Positions 46,582-58,299 of a stretch of 64,000 nucleotides of DNA are shown piece after piece. A program made the translations under genes and the position numbers. Source of the stretch: Elymus sibiricus. Lineage: Eukaryota; Streptophyta; Magnoliopsida; Poales; Poaceae. How positions within the stretch are numbered: the first letter of the stretch is position 1; each line of letters starts with the position of its first letter. The notes under the pieces were generated by a model. It ran no database searches and had not been told where the DNA came from. It worked only from the letters and a program-made list of their open reading frames with translations. The stretch covers positions 190,646,936 through 190,710,935 of the forward strand of contig CM077676.1 of the NCBI GenBank assembly GCA_039707655.1. The letters run 5' to 3'.

Positions 46582-48091
46582 GAAGAAGGCCGACGACTCC
46601 CGGGCAGGAGATGCGCCGCCGTGAGACGAGCCCGCGCGGCGCTGCTCTGCTCCCGCGACGGCGGATCCGGGCGGCGCGGCTTCATCTCCGTGCTGTGGTG
46701 GCGGATCTGGAGCGGTGGCAGTCGCTGCTGCTTTCGGGGCTGGCAGCGATAGGTGGCCCTGGCCCTGTGGGGGGCGGGGTCCCGCGGGGCACTTGTGCGG
46801 CGATTTGAACGGCAGGACGGCGGTCCTGTGATGCTTCGGTTCTGGCTGTCGTGGCCGTGCGGGCGGCGCGACCGCTGGCGGTGGTGGAGGGAGGCTCGTC
46901 CCTGCCGGCTGATTTGGCGTGTGATGCGTCCTGAAGGCCCCTTTGCAGTGATTCTCCGTCCTGGTACTGTGGTGGTGCCGGCTGGTGCTTCGGATGTGGC
47001 GGACTGCGGATCTTCGTCCGGTGAGATGGGGTGGGGTGGCAGCCTCCCCTCCCTGCTAAGGGTTCTTCTGCGGCTGTGCAGCGGCAGATCTGGTCAGTTT
47101 CGACCAGATTCGGCTCGTCGGTGGCTCCCGTGCGTCGGTAGCGCGGCTGCTGCGCGGGAGGTGAGTGGCTCAGCGGATTGCGGCGCATGGGGATGGAGTC
47201 TGAGATGCTCCGGGTGAAGGCCTGCCCGGTTGCTGCCGGCCGGCGGCGGCGACGCCCGCGAGTGTCGTTCCCCTCCTTGGAGGCGCCGTTGTGGAGATCT
47301 CTGACCTCCCGTACCCTCGGTTCGAGCTCTTCGGGTGAAAGCCTAAGGCCAGGTGTCGGGTCGGGCGACGACGTCGTCCTCGTCGCATCCCCCCTTTGGG
47401 GCGTCGCCTTGAAGAGCTTTGATCCTGTTCGCGCATTCCATAGGCTGGACGCTCACAACATTGTGGTTGGCTGGTGTCCGTCCGGCGATGTGGGTGGTTG
47501 GCGTTGCGACTCGTGTGGCGACGACAATGGTGGTGAGTGGAGCTGGGTCGCGGCATGTCCTTCTGGTGTCGAAGGTCCGGTGCGCCTATGCTGGTTTCGT
47601 GCTGTGACAGAGAAGTCGGAGCTGCGGTCGGCAGGGCCACTGCGGCAACGATGACTCCATGAGGGTGGTTTTCAGCAGGCGGTGCTCTCCGGATGTTGTG
47701 CTGGACTAGGTCGATGCGAGGCTTGCAACTTTCTCCTGTGAAGCTCTTCAGCAAAATCGGAGCAGCCTGTCCTCGACGTCTGCGGTCGATTGTTTGGCTA
47801 TGGCCGACGAGGTCCTTGTGTGTCGTCCGTTCGGCGGGGTCTTGACGGGTTATCAGCGGCGAAGTCGGAGTCGCCTGCTCGAGGAGAGGTGATGACGATG
47901 ACATTGCAGGCAACCTCGACGGTGTCCTCTCCTCGGTGGTGTGTGTGGTGTTGTTGATGCCAGGTCGGGCGGGTGCCCTTTGTGGGTGTGTTGTAACGGT
48001 TTTCGTCTGGGTTTCCATTAATTAACCGGGCAACTCTATTCTACCTTTTTTAATGAATCGGGCCCTAAGGGACCGCGTTTCAAAAAAAAAC
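46582..48091 (+). mobile_element. Non-LTR retroelement (1.5 kb, poly(A)-tailed) with 11-bp target duplication
   Basis: It ends ...GGACCGCGTTTC followed by nine A residues. CCATGAAGCGC occurs directly before it (46,571-46,581) and directly after it (48,092-48,102). The body is G-rich on the + strand, about 1.5 kb, and has no recognisable endonuclease or RT, so it is probably the 3' region of a 5'-truncated LINE. The tail region includes GTTGTAACGGTTTTCGTCTG and CATTAATTAA. Confidence 0.7.
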
Positions 48092-48183
48092 CCATGAAGC
48101 GCTCGATCTGGGCCATCCGTCCCGCCTTCTACCGAAGCGTCATATGCAACACAACAGGTCGCTCACACATGACTCCCTCATCC

Positions 48184-48204
48184 GTGTCTCAAAAAAAAAA
48201 AAAA
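48184..48204 (+). mobile_element. Extremely truncated poly(A) retro-insertion
   Basis: GTGTCTC plus about 14 A residues sits between two perfect copies of ATGACTCCCTCATCC (48,169-48,183 and 48,205-48,219). A 15-bp duplication around a bare poly(A) tail is the signature of target-primed reverse transcription that stopped almost at once. Confidence 0.75.
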
Positions 48205-48219
48205 ATGACTCCCTCATCC

Positions 48220-49740
48220 CTTGATTTCTTTCCTTCAAGTACCTGTCTGATTTCTATCCCCTACGCCAGCAGGTCACCATGCTGCGCCGGACCGTTAGGA
48301 CGCCCAGTTGGCCTTCACATGCATATGCATGCTGCATCTACTCCTCGCAGTGTGTGCTCATACCGCTGCGTAGGCCTGCTGCACATCCAGTTGCTGTGGG
48401 GAGAAAGAGCCTACAGGTCTTTATACCGTTTTCAACACAAACGTTAGAATTTTCTTTGCAACCCGGATGCTAGATAGTAGATATACGTGCGGGCGTGCGG
48501 CACTATATAGAAGTTGAGTGTAGTCACGTGCCCGAGAAATATTAAAGCAAGGAATTCATTCAAGGTGCAGACAGAGCAATTTGATGCCCTGATGGTCATG
48601 TTGTTTCCTTTATTTCCCTTCTCTGATTAGTAATACATTGTATTTACATAAATTATGTGCTAATATTTTTATATAAGCAGAACATCAGTTTGCATTGCTT
48701 TCGTTTCCATTGAGATGAACAAAATACTTTTGATGATCCAATAAATACGAAGATCGTGTACAAGTTTGGTCACAAGCTTATCATACAGAGAAAGATGGTT
48801 TCAGAGTTAGATTATATGCACCATCTTCTCCGGTTGTCTTTTTTCTTTCTTTTTTTTTATTAAAATGCCCTTCTGCTTTAAACTCTTTGTCACACTAGCA
48901 TCCCACTGCAACGCGCGGGGTATTGTCTAGTATACCTAAATAGCTGATCCTCACTGACTCAATTATTCTGACATGCAACCATGCCACCTCATCATGCCAC
49001 CATGAATGCCCCACTAAATTTAATTCTCTCAACATGCAACTATGCCAACTCACTATGTCACTATGCACGAGAAAAGATCCACTTAACAAGCATCTTGCAT
49101 GTTATACTTATATTAAATAAATTTTCAACAACTATATAATAATAAAATATATTAAATTATATATGTGCTTGACTTTCAATTCTGATATTGCTAATCAGAA
49201 TACCAAATTTTCATACCGTCAAATCTCATAGAAATTACTGCATCCAATTCCTGCTGCAACACGTGGGTATCATCTCTAGTTTGCTGGATGTTAGTGCACT
49301 AGTTTTTAGAAATGAGACTAGAGAGGATGCAATGTCCAAGTTTGAGGAGGAGGAGAAGAAGTGTGCAAGCTCAAGGAAGCCAATAGAGAATAGCAACAAT
49401 GTAGACAATGAAGATATAGAGAAAGCTATGATCGGACTAGTAGGCGTAGTTATGGAAGTGGTGTTTCTATTGAAATGTGTAATCTTTCTTGTAGTTTTCT
49501 TTGAATCGGTTCTCTTAGCGAAGAACTAGTGAAGTATGTAACCAAGATGTCATTTAATAAAGTAATTGAGTAGTGAAGTTTAACTAGTGGCCCAAAATTA
49601 AACGAATTTGTTAAAAGAAGAGTTAAGTTTAGTGGATCGGTTAGAAACAACACATTTTAGAGGAGCATATCCTCTGCTAAAGGATACTCGGTCATATCCT
49701 CCTCTAAATTATAGGGATAGGTTAGAGATGCTCTTATAGC
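48220..49740. other. Intergenic stretch with repeat ends
   Basis: No supported gene. CTGCAACGCGCGGGGTA...CTAGT (48,907) and CTGCAACACGTGGGTA...CTAGT (49,253) are two same-orientation copies of a repeat end that also appears in mirror form near 30,714. 49,560-49,727 ends GGTTAGAGATGCTC, a Harbinger-type right end. An open frame ending at 49,529 has a short acidic stretch (FEEEEKK) but no recognisable domain. Confidence 0.4.
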
Positions 49741-49799
49741 ATCTACAACCGGACGCCCCATATCCCCCCAAACGTCTGAGCAGCCTACCCGGACAGAAA

Positions 49800-50330
49800 A
49801 AGTCACCCAACCGGACGCTCTTATATACATGTTTAACATTTTTAAGTACAAAATTTATTTTGTAAAATATATTTTTATGTCTACTTTTATTAATGTACGT
49901 TGCATTTTTCGCACATACCAAGAACAATTTTGTATACACGTTTAACATTTTTTAAATACATGGTCAACATTTTTTCATGCACATTGTATTTTTTTCGTGT
50001 ACATGACAAACAATTTTTCGATATAAATTTAATACTATTTAAAAGTTTGATTAATATTTTTTTAAATACAAGATCAACTTTTTCATACACATTGTATATT
50101 TTTTATATAAATTTAATATTATTTAAATATTTAATTAACATTTTTTAAATACATGATCAACTTTTTCATACACATTGTTCGTATAAATGAGAAACATTTT
50201 CTCGAAACACATTTAACATTTTTTGAATTCTTGATTAATATTTTATTAAATATTTTATGTAAAATGTTTTTTGTAATATATATATTTAGAATATTTGGAA
50301 TTGTAAACAAAAATAAAAACAAAACAAAAA
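49800..50330. repeat. AT-rich degenerate repeats (first block)
   Basis: Repeated variants of ACATTTTTTAAATACATGATCAAC and TTTTTCATACACATTGTA at irregular spacing of roughly 70-90 bases, with no coding potential. The block follows a Harbinger-like left end TAGCATCTACAACCGG (49,738). Confidence 0.6.
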
Positions 50331-50509
50331 ATGCAAAAAAACAGAAGAAAAAAAAGACAGTGTCCTGTGGCCTCCTGCGCTCGCTATAAGCGAGACATAG
50401 CCAAATACTATTCGGCGCCTTAAGCGCCAGATCTAATTTCGCAACTCAGTAAACACCCCCTGGTTCGCTAGGATGTATGTGGGTCACCAGCCCATTATCG
50501 CCCCCACCG

Positions 50510-50930
50510 GTTTTTGGGAACCTAATCAATTCTGTGAACTTTTTAAAAATTCATGAACATTTCCAAATTTGTGAAAAAAATTCAATTCATTAAAAAACTT
50601 AAAATTCGTTAAACTTTTAAATTTCTTGAACTTTTTTCAAATTCATGATGTTTTTCCCAATTTATGAACTTTTTAAATAAAATTAACGGTCAAATTCATT
50701 AAAAAAAATCAAATAGGTGAACATTTTTTAAATGAGTGAATTGTTTTAAAATTTTGTGAACTTTTATGAAATCGTGAACTTTTTTCAAACTCACAACCTT
50801 TTTCAAATACGTGATTTTCTTTCTTTTTCATGATTTTATTTCAAAAAAATCACAAATCTTTTTCTAATTCGTGAGCTTTTTCAGACCTGTGAACATTTTT
50901 TTTGTTTCACCAATTTTTTATTAAATACTA
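50510..50930. repeat. AT-rich degenerate repeats (second block)
   Basis: Many drifting copies of GTGAACTTTTTTCAAATTC at 20-30 base spacing. Such arrays often lie inside Triticeae DNA transposons, but no element boundaries are clear here. Confidence 0.6.
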
Positions 50931-51410
50931 AATAAAACATTTTGTTTTTTTCTCCCTGGACCAAAAGATTTTCCACAGAACAAGCGAAAAAAAATGCGAT
51001 CTGTAGACGAAGGGTGTACGAGCAAGCGACGGACGCGGCGAGTCATGGGTCGGGCCATGTACGCGCGCCCCTGTGCGCTGCAGCAACAAACTGGCGCTTA
51101 GGCCAACTCCAATGCACAACCCCAAAGGGATGTCCGTTTTGTCCGGATTTTGTCCGTTTGGGTCTGGCAAAGGGGCGGCGTGCGGCCGTTTCTCCATTTG
51201 CGCTGGCCGTGCACCCAACCGGCGGACGCATTTAGTCCGGCCACCTGAAATTCTTTGCAAAGGAAATGGAAACTAGATTTAGGCGCCTCGACCAAAGTTC
51301 ATGCCAGCGGTCATAGTTCATACCGGCCAGAGCGCCAGCAGCCGGCACACATGCTAGCCTACAAAATAAACAACCCCATAGTTTCACGCCGGCAAAAAGC
51401 CAGCGGCCGG
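50931..51410. other. Intergenic stretch before the Tat-type element
   Basis: No gene. 51,107-51,250 starts GGCCAACTCCAATGCAC and contains repeated TTGTCCG/TGTCCGTTT motifs, the usual left part of a Harbinger-like element; its right end is absent. Confidence 0.4.
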
Positions 51411-51987
51411 TGTCGTGGGTATAAGTCTGACAGTAGTGTATAGGGGTACGGATTAGAGGGCAGAGCCTAGCTATGGCGCAGTTGTTACACTCGGATTTAC
51501 GAGTTCAGGTCCCTCGCGGTGGAGGTAATAGCCCTACGTCTCGGTGCTCTGGAGCTGTTGATTGAGTGTATGGATTACAGAAGATGCGAACCCCTGTTAT
51601 GGAGCTGCGGGGTGGCTTATATAGAGTCCGCGAGACCCCTCATGAATACTGCCATAACCAAGGGTTAAAGAGAGGTTTTAAGGACGCCAGCTACTGGTAA
51701 CGGCTGTACTAATTACACTTAATGAGGGTGGACGCACGTCCTGACCGTTGCCGTCCCGGGGAGCCTCCTGGGCTTCTCTGTCCGAGTGAAATCAGGTACT
51801 CCGAGTGAAATGAGTTCGTCGAGTGGAGTGCCATGCTCCGAGTGGTTGTTGTTGCCCGAGTGGCTTTCAAGTTGCAGTACATCTGAATGGCGATCTGGCC
51901 CAGGGGTCCAGTACAAAGTGTATGGTGTCCATGGGTAGGGTCTTTAGGTCAGGCCTGTTACCCTATCCCCAATACATGTCCTCGTCA
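51411..51987 (-). repeat. 3' LTR of the Tat-type element
   Basis: 577 bp; on the + strand it runs from TGTCGTGGG to CCTCGTCA, so on the minus strand it starts TGACGAGG and ends CCACGACA. Next to it, at 51,988-52,001, the minus strand reads GATTCGGGGGCTAA, the polypurine tract. The boundary rests on TG...CA ends plus the PPT because the other LTR is out of view. Confidence 0.75.
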
Positions 51988-52429
51988 TTAGCCCCCGAAT
52001 CGGTCGAGGTTGAGCGGGTCAAGTCGAGGTGAATTCCCAAATGAGTCGAGTGCTACGGAGGCGCTCATGAGCTCCCTCTGGTCACCCGGCGGTCTTATCT
52101 CCGTGTGTTGCCTTGACGGATTCCGGACTACATGGTGTCCGAGTGAAATGAGCCCTTCGCGCGTCGGGTGGCGGACCAAACCCGAGCGTTTTTGGAAGGG
52201 TTTTAAAGGTCGAGCAATCGGGTTGCTGGATCCTGGATTTCGCGGGATTCGAAATCAGGGACGAGCGTGCGCAAACGGTTGCGACTCGGTGAGTGGGGAA
52301 AGTGGGGCGTGATGCCTCGATTTTCGCCCCCTTTCCGCCACGTACCGCAGGATCTTCGCCAGCGAGATTCGGGGTGATCTGCGGGCCTGGAAACCAACGG
52401 TGTGGATCTGCGGGTGGAGGGTCCGGCGA

Positions 52430-52437
52430 TATAAAAG
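52430..52437 (+). promoter_or_regulatory. TATA box of the antisense gene
   Basis: TATAAAAG in GGCGATATAAAAGTCC, 95 bases upstream of the ATG of the opposite-strand gene, with a pyrimidine-rich leader between them. It points away from the element's own direction of transcription. Confidence 0.6.
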
Positions 52438-52531
52438 TCCGCCGCCTTTTTTCCATTCCCTTCAGCCTTCCAATCCATTTCTCCGCCTCTCACCCTGCGC
52501 AAATCCGCTCTGCGCCGGAGTTCTCTGCTGC

Positions 52532-55500
52532 GATGATGAAGGACAAGACAACGAAGTTGGAGTGAGCGAAGAGGGCGAAGAAAGCATCGAGCTCCAGGGT
52601 CGCGCCTCCGCCCGGGTGGATCCAAGGCGACTGGCTCACGCCGACCACCACGGCGGAAGACATCGGCGGGCTCATCGCCGACGGGCTGGTACGCGACGGG
52701 AGTTGGAGACTACCGGAGGAGGGGGAGACCGAGCCTGCGCCACACCCTGGGGAGCACGTGATCCTCGTTACTCACGTGGAGAGAGGTTTCTCTATGCCAC
52801 CTCATCCTTTCCTCCGCGGCTTCTTGAACTTTTTCGGTGCTCAACTCCATCATCTTCCCCCGAATGCCATAGTGTACCTTGCCGCATTTATTTCCATGTG
52901 CGAAAACTTCTTAGGCTGCCAGCCGCACTGGGGGTTGTTCAAGCATATCTTCACATGTCGTTCTCGGTTGGTAAAAAAGGCTGACCCGGAAGGGGAAAGA
53001 ACTCATGTTACCCAGATGTGTGGCGGTTTAGGTATCCAAATGAGGGGTAGGAGTGCCTTCCCCACTATGACCTTTCCCGAGTCGGTTAGGGGTTGGCAGT
53101 CGACCTGGTTTTATTGTGACGATATTCCCTGCGCCGGATCGTCGATTGGCCTTCCTCCTTACACGCCCGAGAGGGTCAACACTCCTCCATGGCTGACGGT
53201 GGACAAGGAGGAAAAGACAAAAGTGGGGGTCTTGGTGACCGCTGTAGTTGGTCTGATTCAGGGTGGAGTGATGGGCTTGGATCTTCTGGAGGTCTTCCTC
53301 AGTCGGCGGATCCAACCGCTGCAGGAGCGGGCTCATCCCATGTGGCGGTACGTCGGGGCCAACGACTCGACCTGAGTGCATCCGGAGGACGTTGATGAGG
53401 AGACGGTGGAGCAGTGGCTCAGAGGCATCACTGGAGCGCGCGACAATCCACGAGGGTCGAGACGGATCCCGCCCTACGACGTCGCGCACCAACCGACAGA
53501 GGTGTGACATGCATTTCCGAGTGAATTATTTACGCATTAATTATCCGAGTGAGCTGAATGATCTGACTGTCTCTGTTCTTCGCGTCTTGCAGGATTTCCA
53601 GAAGATGCTCTCGCCTGTGCCAAATGGAGGACACCTTGCCGGGTACGTGGAGAGCGACCATGGTAGTGTTGAGGACAGCTACGCGGAGGATAGCGAGGAG
53701 GGAAGCAACGACTCGGAAGGAAGCGACGAGGTCGAGTCTTCTCTGTCCCTAGAGATGCGCGTTGAGCATCGCTCCAAGCAGACTCAAGATCCGAGTGCTG
53801 ACCCGGGGAAGACGGTGACCTCGAGTGCTAAGAACCCGAAGCGCACTCGGACATCGACGCCGGAGCCGACGGAGAAGGCCGCCAAGCAGCTCAAGGTCGC
53901 CTCGCCCAAACCTCGGAAGGCTCTACCCATGATCAAGGTTACCGTGCCTGTCACCTCAACATGAGTGCCGCGTCTTTCCCTTCCGTCTCTGTGAACTTCT
54001 GGGCTTTTTTGACCGGCTGAAACATATGAACTAGAGCTGCTACCTCGACAACATCTCCCACGCAGATCGACGGAGACTGTGTCGAAGCCGAGTCAGCGGA
54101 CGTGGCCATCTCTCACAAAGGTAGTGATGATTTCATTTTTTTTTACTTCGATCTGTGATCCAGCTGACTTGTACGTCGTGACTGATTGTGTCGAGTGGAC
54201 GTAGCGCTTGCAGAGATCATCCACGTCACGGACGACGATGAAGGACTACCCTGGAGGGACAACGAGAAGGGGACCGCAGCCCCTACTGCCTCTCAGACCA
54301 CCGCACAGAAGATACCACCAAGCAAAGCACCTCAAGTTCTCCCTGCGCCTAACGTGACCGTGCCTCTGGGGCAAGGTTCTTCCCAGGCCAGTCCTGACCC
54401 TGTCGCGGCCATGCCGACTGCCCTGGCCCCGGCTCCGACTCCTCCCGTCAATATATTCAATCTGCATAGAGTGCCAGAGGACCAAACTGGAGCCAGCAAG
54501 GAGGCGATGATCCAGGCGGACCTGATGACCCAGCGTCTGAAGGAGATGTGTGAAGCTGGCAAGTCGGCATACGATGCCAGTCCTGCTCTCCAGGCAAATG
54601 TTCCAGTAAGTGCTCTTGTAAGTTGATCTCCAATTCATTTTTCTTCTGTAGGAGTTCCAGTCGGTAGAGTTCCAGTCGGTAAATGTTCGGTACACCCACT
54701 GGGTGTGTCGTCCGGTGGGGGCACGCTGAGTGCACCCACTGGGTGTAGTCCCCGAGACTGCCATCGACTGCAGGTAGTCGGCGAGAGTCTTAGAACTTGT
54801 CTCCTTTTTATTTGTTTGTCCGTCACTCGGATCGGGCGGACCGTTCCGAGTGGATACCATTTCAGTGGGGGCACGCTGAGTGCACCCACTGGGTGTAGTC
54901 CCCGAGACTGCCGTCAACTGCAGGCAGTCGGTGGGAGTCTTAGAACTTGCCTCTTTTTTTCTGTTTGGCCGTCACTCGGATCGGGCGGACCGTTCCGAGT
55001 GGATACCATTTCAGTGGGGGCACGCTGAGTGCACCCACTGGGTGTAGTCCCCGAGACTGTGGTCGATTGCGGGCAATTTGGCGGGAGTCTTATAGAGCAT
55101 ACGTGAGAACGTGAGAAAAAATTTCTATATCTCATTAACACGAGTCACTTTCCAGTGGGGGCACGCTGAGTGCACCCACTGGGTGTAGTCCCCGAGACTG
55201 CCGTCGACTGCAGGCGGTCGGCGGAAATCTGATAGAACCGAACCTCCTTCAATTGGTTGAGTGAATTGTATTAGTAGCTTGTGTCAAAGGGTACTTCAGA
55301 ATTTGGTACTGGTCAAGCTTGTTCCTCTCAGGAGCGCCGGTCTCTGGGCACTCGGAGTACTTCTCATCATTAACTGGTCTGCTTTCTCTTGTGTTTCAGA
55401 GAACCTGTGAGCTTGGGGCTCAGTATGTGTCGCTGGAGAAGGAGACGAACCAGCTCCGACTAGACTTGGAGGTGGAGAAGAGGAACGTAGCTCGCGTCCA

Positions 55501-56567
55501 AGCGGAACTGAAGGCCATGGGAGGTAAGCCTTAGCTACCGAGCGTTCTGCTTTCACTTTTCTCCATTCTTTGAACCAAGTGACTTCACTCGAACAGATGT
55601 GCGTAGTGAAAACCATCAACTCCAAGTGTGGCTCAGGACTTCTATTTCTTTAGAAACTATGAAGCAGGCACTCGTCAACAAGGACAATGAGTTGGCGGGG
55701 GCACAGAAGGTGGCGAGGGAGAAGACCAAGGCCGCCGAAGAGAAGTTGGCTTCGTTCGAGAAGCTCGAAGGGGAGAACAAGTCACTGAGGACTGTTGTTG
55801 AGGAGGCGAAGAAGGAAGTGGCCGAGCTCAAGAAGCAGCAAACCGAGTGGAACGACAAGTTCAAGACTCAGGCGAATGCTTACGAGCAAGAGAAGAAAAC
55901 TTTGAGCGAGAAGATCACCCAGCTTACCCAAAAGAAGGATTCTCTGGAAAAGTATATAGAAGACTTCACAGAGGAGATGTACACCAAGCTCGCAGGTAAC
56001 TTGTATTGTCCGAGCGAGTTTTGACTTATTTCCGAGTGAACCTCATGCATGCTGATACTCGTCTCTCCCCTTTCTTTGTTCCCAGAGTATTGCCGTGACT
56101 TCGAGCTGGAGACTGATAGAATCGAGAGGGACCTGGATCCCACCAGATCACTTGTCGGTGACAAGGCCGCCCTAGGCATCCTGCGACTCGAATCTCGCCT
56201 TGACGACGCCCTGGGGTACATCATCCGTCTGCGGGGCGCACTCGGAAGGATCGACAAGGAATTGTGGCCAGAAGACACGCTCGAGACCGATCTAGAAGCG
56301 ATGATGACTCATCTCAATCAGATCCCTAGCCGAGTGCAAGCATGGAAGAAGTCAGCTGCCCGCTGCGGGGCCGATGTGGCACTCTCTCTTGTCCGTGTAC
56401 ATTGCAAGGACGCAAAGGAAGAGAAGTTGAAGTCTCTCCAGGTCGCCAACACGAAGAAGCTCAAGTTTGAAGACTTCATGGAGACATTCATAGAGGCAAC
56501 CACTCGGATTGCAGATGGCATCGACCTGGACGCCTTCGTCGAACCGGCCAGCCCCTCTGGAGCATGA
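52532..56567 (+). pseudogene. Multi-exon antisense gene of the Tat-type element (Transposase_28-like domain and coiled coils)
   Basis: Predicted exons are 52,532-53,501, 53,593-about 53,960, 54,066-54,120, 54,205-54,605, 55,400-55,523, 55,597-55,995 and 56,086-56,567; most junctions have good GT/AG sites and keep the frame. Exon 1 contains FLRGFLNFFGAQLHHLPPN and the rest of the domain found in so-called putative gypsy-type transposon (Transposase_28) proteins. Later exons are acidic/Ser-rich, then Pro-rich, then coiled coil (KLEGENKSLRTVVEEAKK). Exon 1 has two in-frame TGA codons, at codon 11 and near 53,373, and the donor after exon 2 looks mutated, so this copy is probably broken. The role of such antisense genes is unknown; the Transposase_28 name does not prove any transposase activity. 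Confidence 0.75.
54708..55240 (+). repeat. Four-unit repeat of about 150 bp with a stem-loop, in an intron of the antisense gene
   Basis: Units start near 54,715, 54,865, 55,015 and 55,155. Each carries CAGTGGGGGCAC-GCTGA-GTGCACCCACTG, which can fold into a stem of about 11 pairs, followed by GGGTGTAGTCCCCGAGACTG and a GTCGACTGCAGGC-type stretch. Units two and three are almost identical over 150 bases; the last is shorter. The array lies between exons at 54,605 and 55,400. Confidence 0.85.
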
Positions 56568-56715
56568 GAAAAACTTTAAGCTTTACTCATTTGCCTCGGT
56601 ATGCCGAGTGGATTTGTATCCGTTAAACTTTTTCGGGCTTCGGGCCCGAGTACTAGCATTTACTTTCAAACTCCTGAAGTTATTCGAATGCTTCCTTTCG
56701 AGTCTTTGGATGTGT

Positions 56716-58097
56716 GCAACTTAGGTGAAAGCTGGTTCGCAGTTAAGCCCCCCGAGTGAGAGGAACACTTGTCACTCGGAGTCATTTTTAACTTAGGCGA
56801 AAGCTGGTTCGCAACTAAGCCCCCGAGTGAGAGGGACGCTCGTCACTCGGAGTCGTTTTTAACTTAGGCGAAAGCGGGTTCGCAGCTAAGCCCCCGAGGG
56901 AGAGGAATGCTCATGACTCAGAGTCATTCTTAACTTAGGCAAAAGCTGGTTCGCAGCTAAGCCTCCGAGTGAGAGGAATGCTCATCACTCGGAGTCATTT
57001 TTAACTTAGGCAAAAACTGATTTGCAGCTAAGCCTCCGAGTGAGAGGAATGCTCGTCACTCGGAGTCATTCTTAACTTAGGTGAAAGCGGGTTCGCAGCT
57101 AAGCCCCCGAGGGAGAGGAATGCTCATCACTCGGAGTCATTCTTAACTTAGGCGAAAGGTGGTTTGCAGCTAAGCCTCCGAGTGCGAGGAATGCTCATCA
57201 CTCGGAGTCATTTTTAACTTAGGCGAAAGCTGGTTCGCAGCTAAGCTTCCGAGTGAGAGGAATGCTCGTCACTCAGAGTCGTTCTTAACTTAGGCGAAAG
57301 CTGGTTCGCAGCTAAGCCTCCGAGTGAGAGGAATGCTCATCACTCGGAGTCGTTTTTAACTTAGGCGAAAGCTGGTTCGCAGCTAAGCCCCCAAGGAAGA
57401 GGAATGCTCATCGCTCAGAGTCATTTTTAACTTACGCGAAAGCTGGTTCGCAGCTAAGCCCCCGAGTGAGAGGGACGCTCGTCACTCGGAGTCGTTTTTA
57501 ACTTAGGCGAAAGCTGGTTCGCAGCTAAGCCCCCGAGTGAGAGGGACGCTCGTTACTCGTAGTCGTTTTTAACTCAGGCGAAAGCTGGTTCACAGCTAAG
57601 CCTCTGAGTGAGAGGAATGCTCATCACTCGGAGTCGTTTTTAACTTAGGCGAAAGCTGGTTCGCAGCTAAGCCTCCGAGTGAGAGGGACGCTCGTCACTC
57701 GGAGTTGTTTTTAACTTAGGCGAAAGCTAGTTCGCAACTAAGCCTCCGAGTGAGATGAATGCTCATCACTCGGAGTCGTTTTTAACTTAGGCGAAAGCTG
57801 GTTCGCAACTAAGCCTCCGAGTGAGAGGAAGGCTCATCACTCAGAGTCGTTTTTAACTTAGGCGAAAGCTGGTTTGCAGCTAAGCCCCCGAGTGAGAGGG
57901 ACGCTCGTCGCTCGGAGTCATTTTTAACTTAGGCGAAAGCTGGTTCGCAGCTAAGCCCCTGAGTGAGAGGGACGCTCGTCACTCGGAGTTGTTTTTAACT
58001 TAGGCGAAAGCTGATTCGCAGCTAAGCCCCCGAGTGAGAGGGACGCTCGTCAGTCGGAGTCATTCTTAACTTAGGCGAAAGCTGGTTCGCAGCTAAG
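56716..58097 (+). repeat. 71-bp tandem array, 20 units
   Basis: Consensus AACTTAGGCGAAAGCTGG then TTCGCAGCTAAGCCCCCGAG, then TGAGAGGGACGCTCGTCACT, then CGGAGTCGTTTTT. Units begin near 56,716, 56,789, 56,861 and so on to 58,066 at a steady period of 71. AGCTTAGGC-like and GCAGCTAAGC pieces are partly complementary, and GAGTGA...TCACTCGG pairs, so each unit can fold. The array lies between the stop of the antisense gene and the end of integrase. Confidence 0.93.
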
Positions 58098-58299
58098 TTG
58101 AAGGGCGTACACCCACTGGGGGTCATAAGCCAGAGAATGTGTACGAGCGAACTCAATGTAGTACTGAAAAAGCCATGCTTTTATTCATCGAACATCACTC
58201 GAGTGCTTTTATTACATCTCAATATCAAGTATAAAATCGTCGAAGCAAGTTGGCATTCCAAGCGCGGGGCTCGTCTATTTGCTTCAGAAGGTTGTATAG

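Noticed and set aside
46682..48018. Long minus-strand frames (168 and 282 codons)
   Set aside because: They are mirror frames of a G-rich non-LTR element with 11-bp target duplication; composition explains their length and no domain is recognisable.
49188..49529. 113-codon frame near a Harbinger-type right end
   Set aside because: Only a short acidic patch stands out; I could not link it to a Harbinger ORF1 or any other family.
54246..54917. Minus-strand frame of 223 codons with repeated PSGCTQRAPT
   Set aside because: It is produced by the intronic 150-bp repeat read in reverse and spans an exon/intron boundary of the + strand gene.
56716..58097. CRISPR-like array (regular repeats)
   Set aside because: Units are contiguous 71-bp tandem repeats with no unique spacers, inside a plant retrotransposon.
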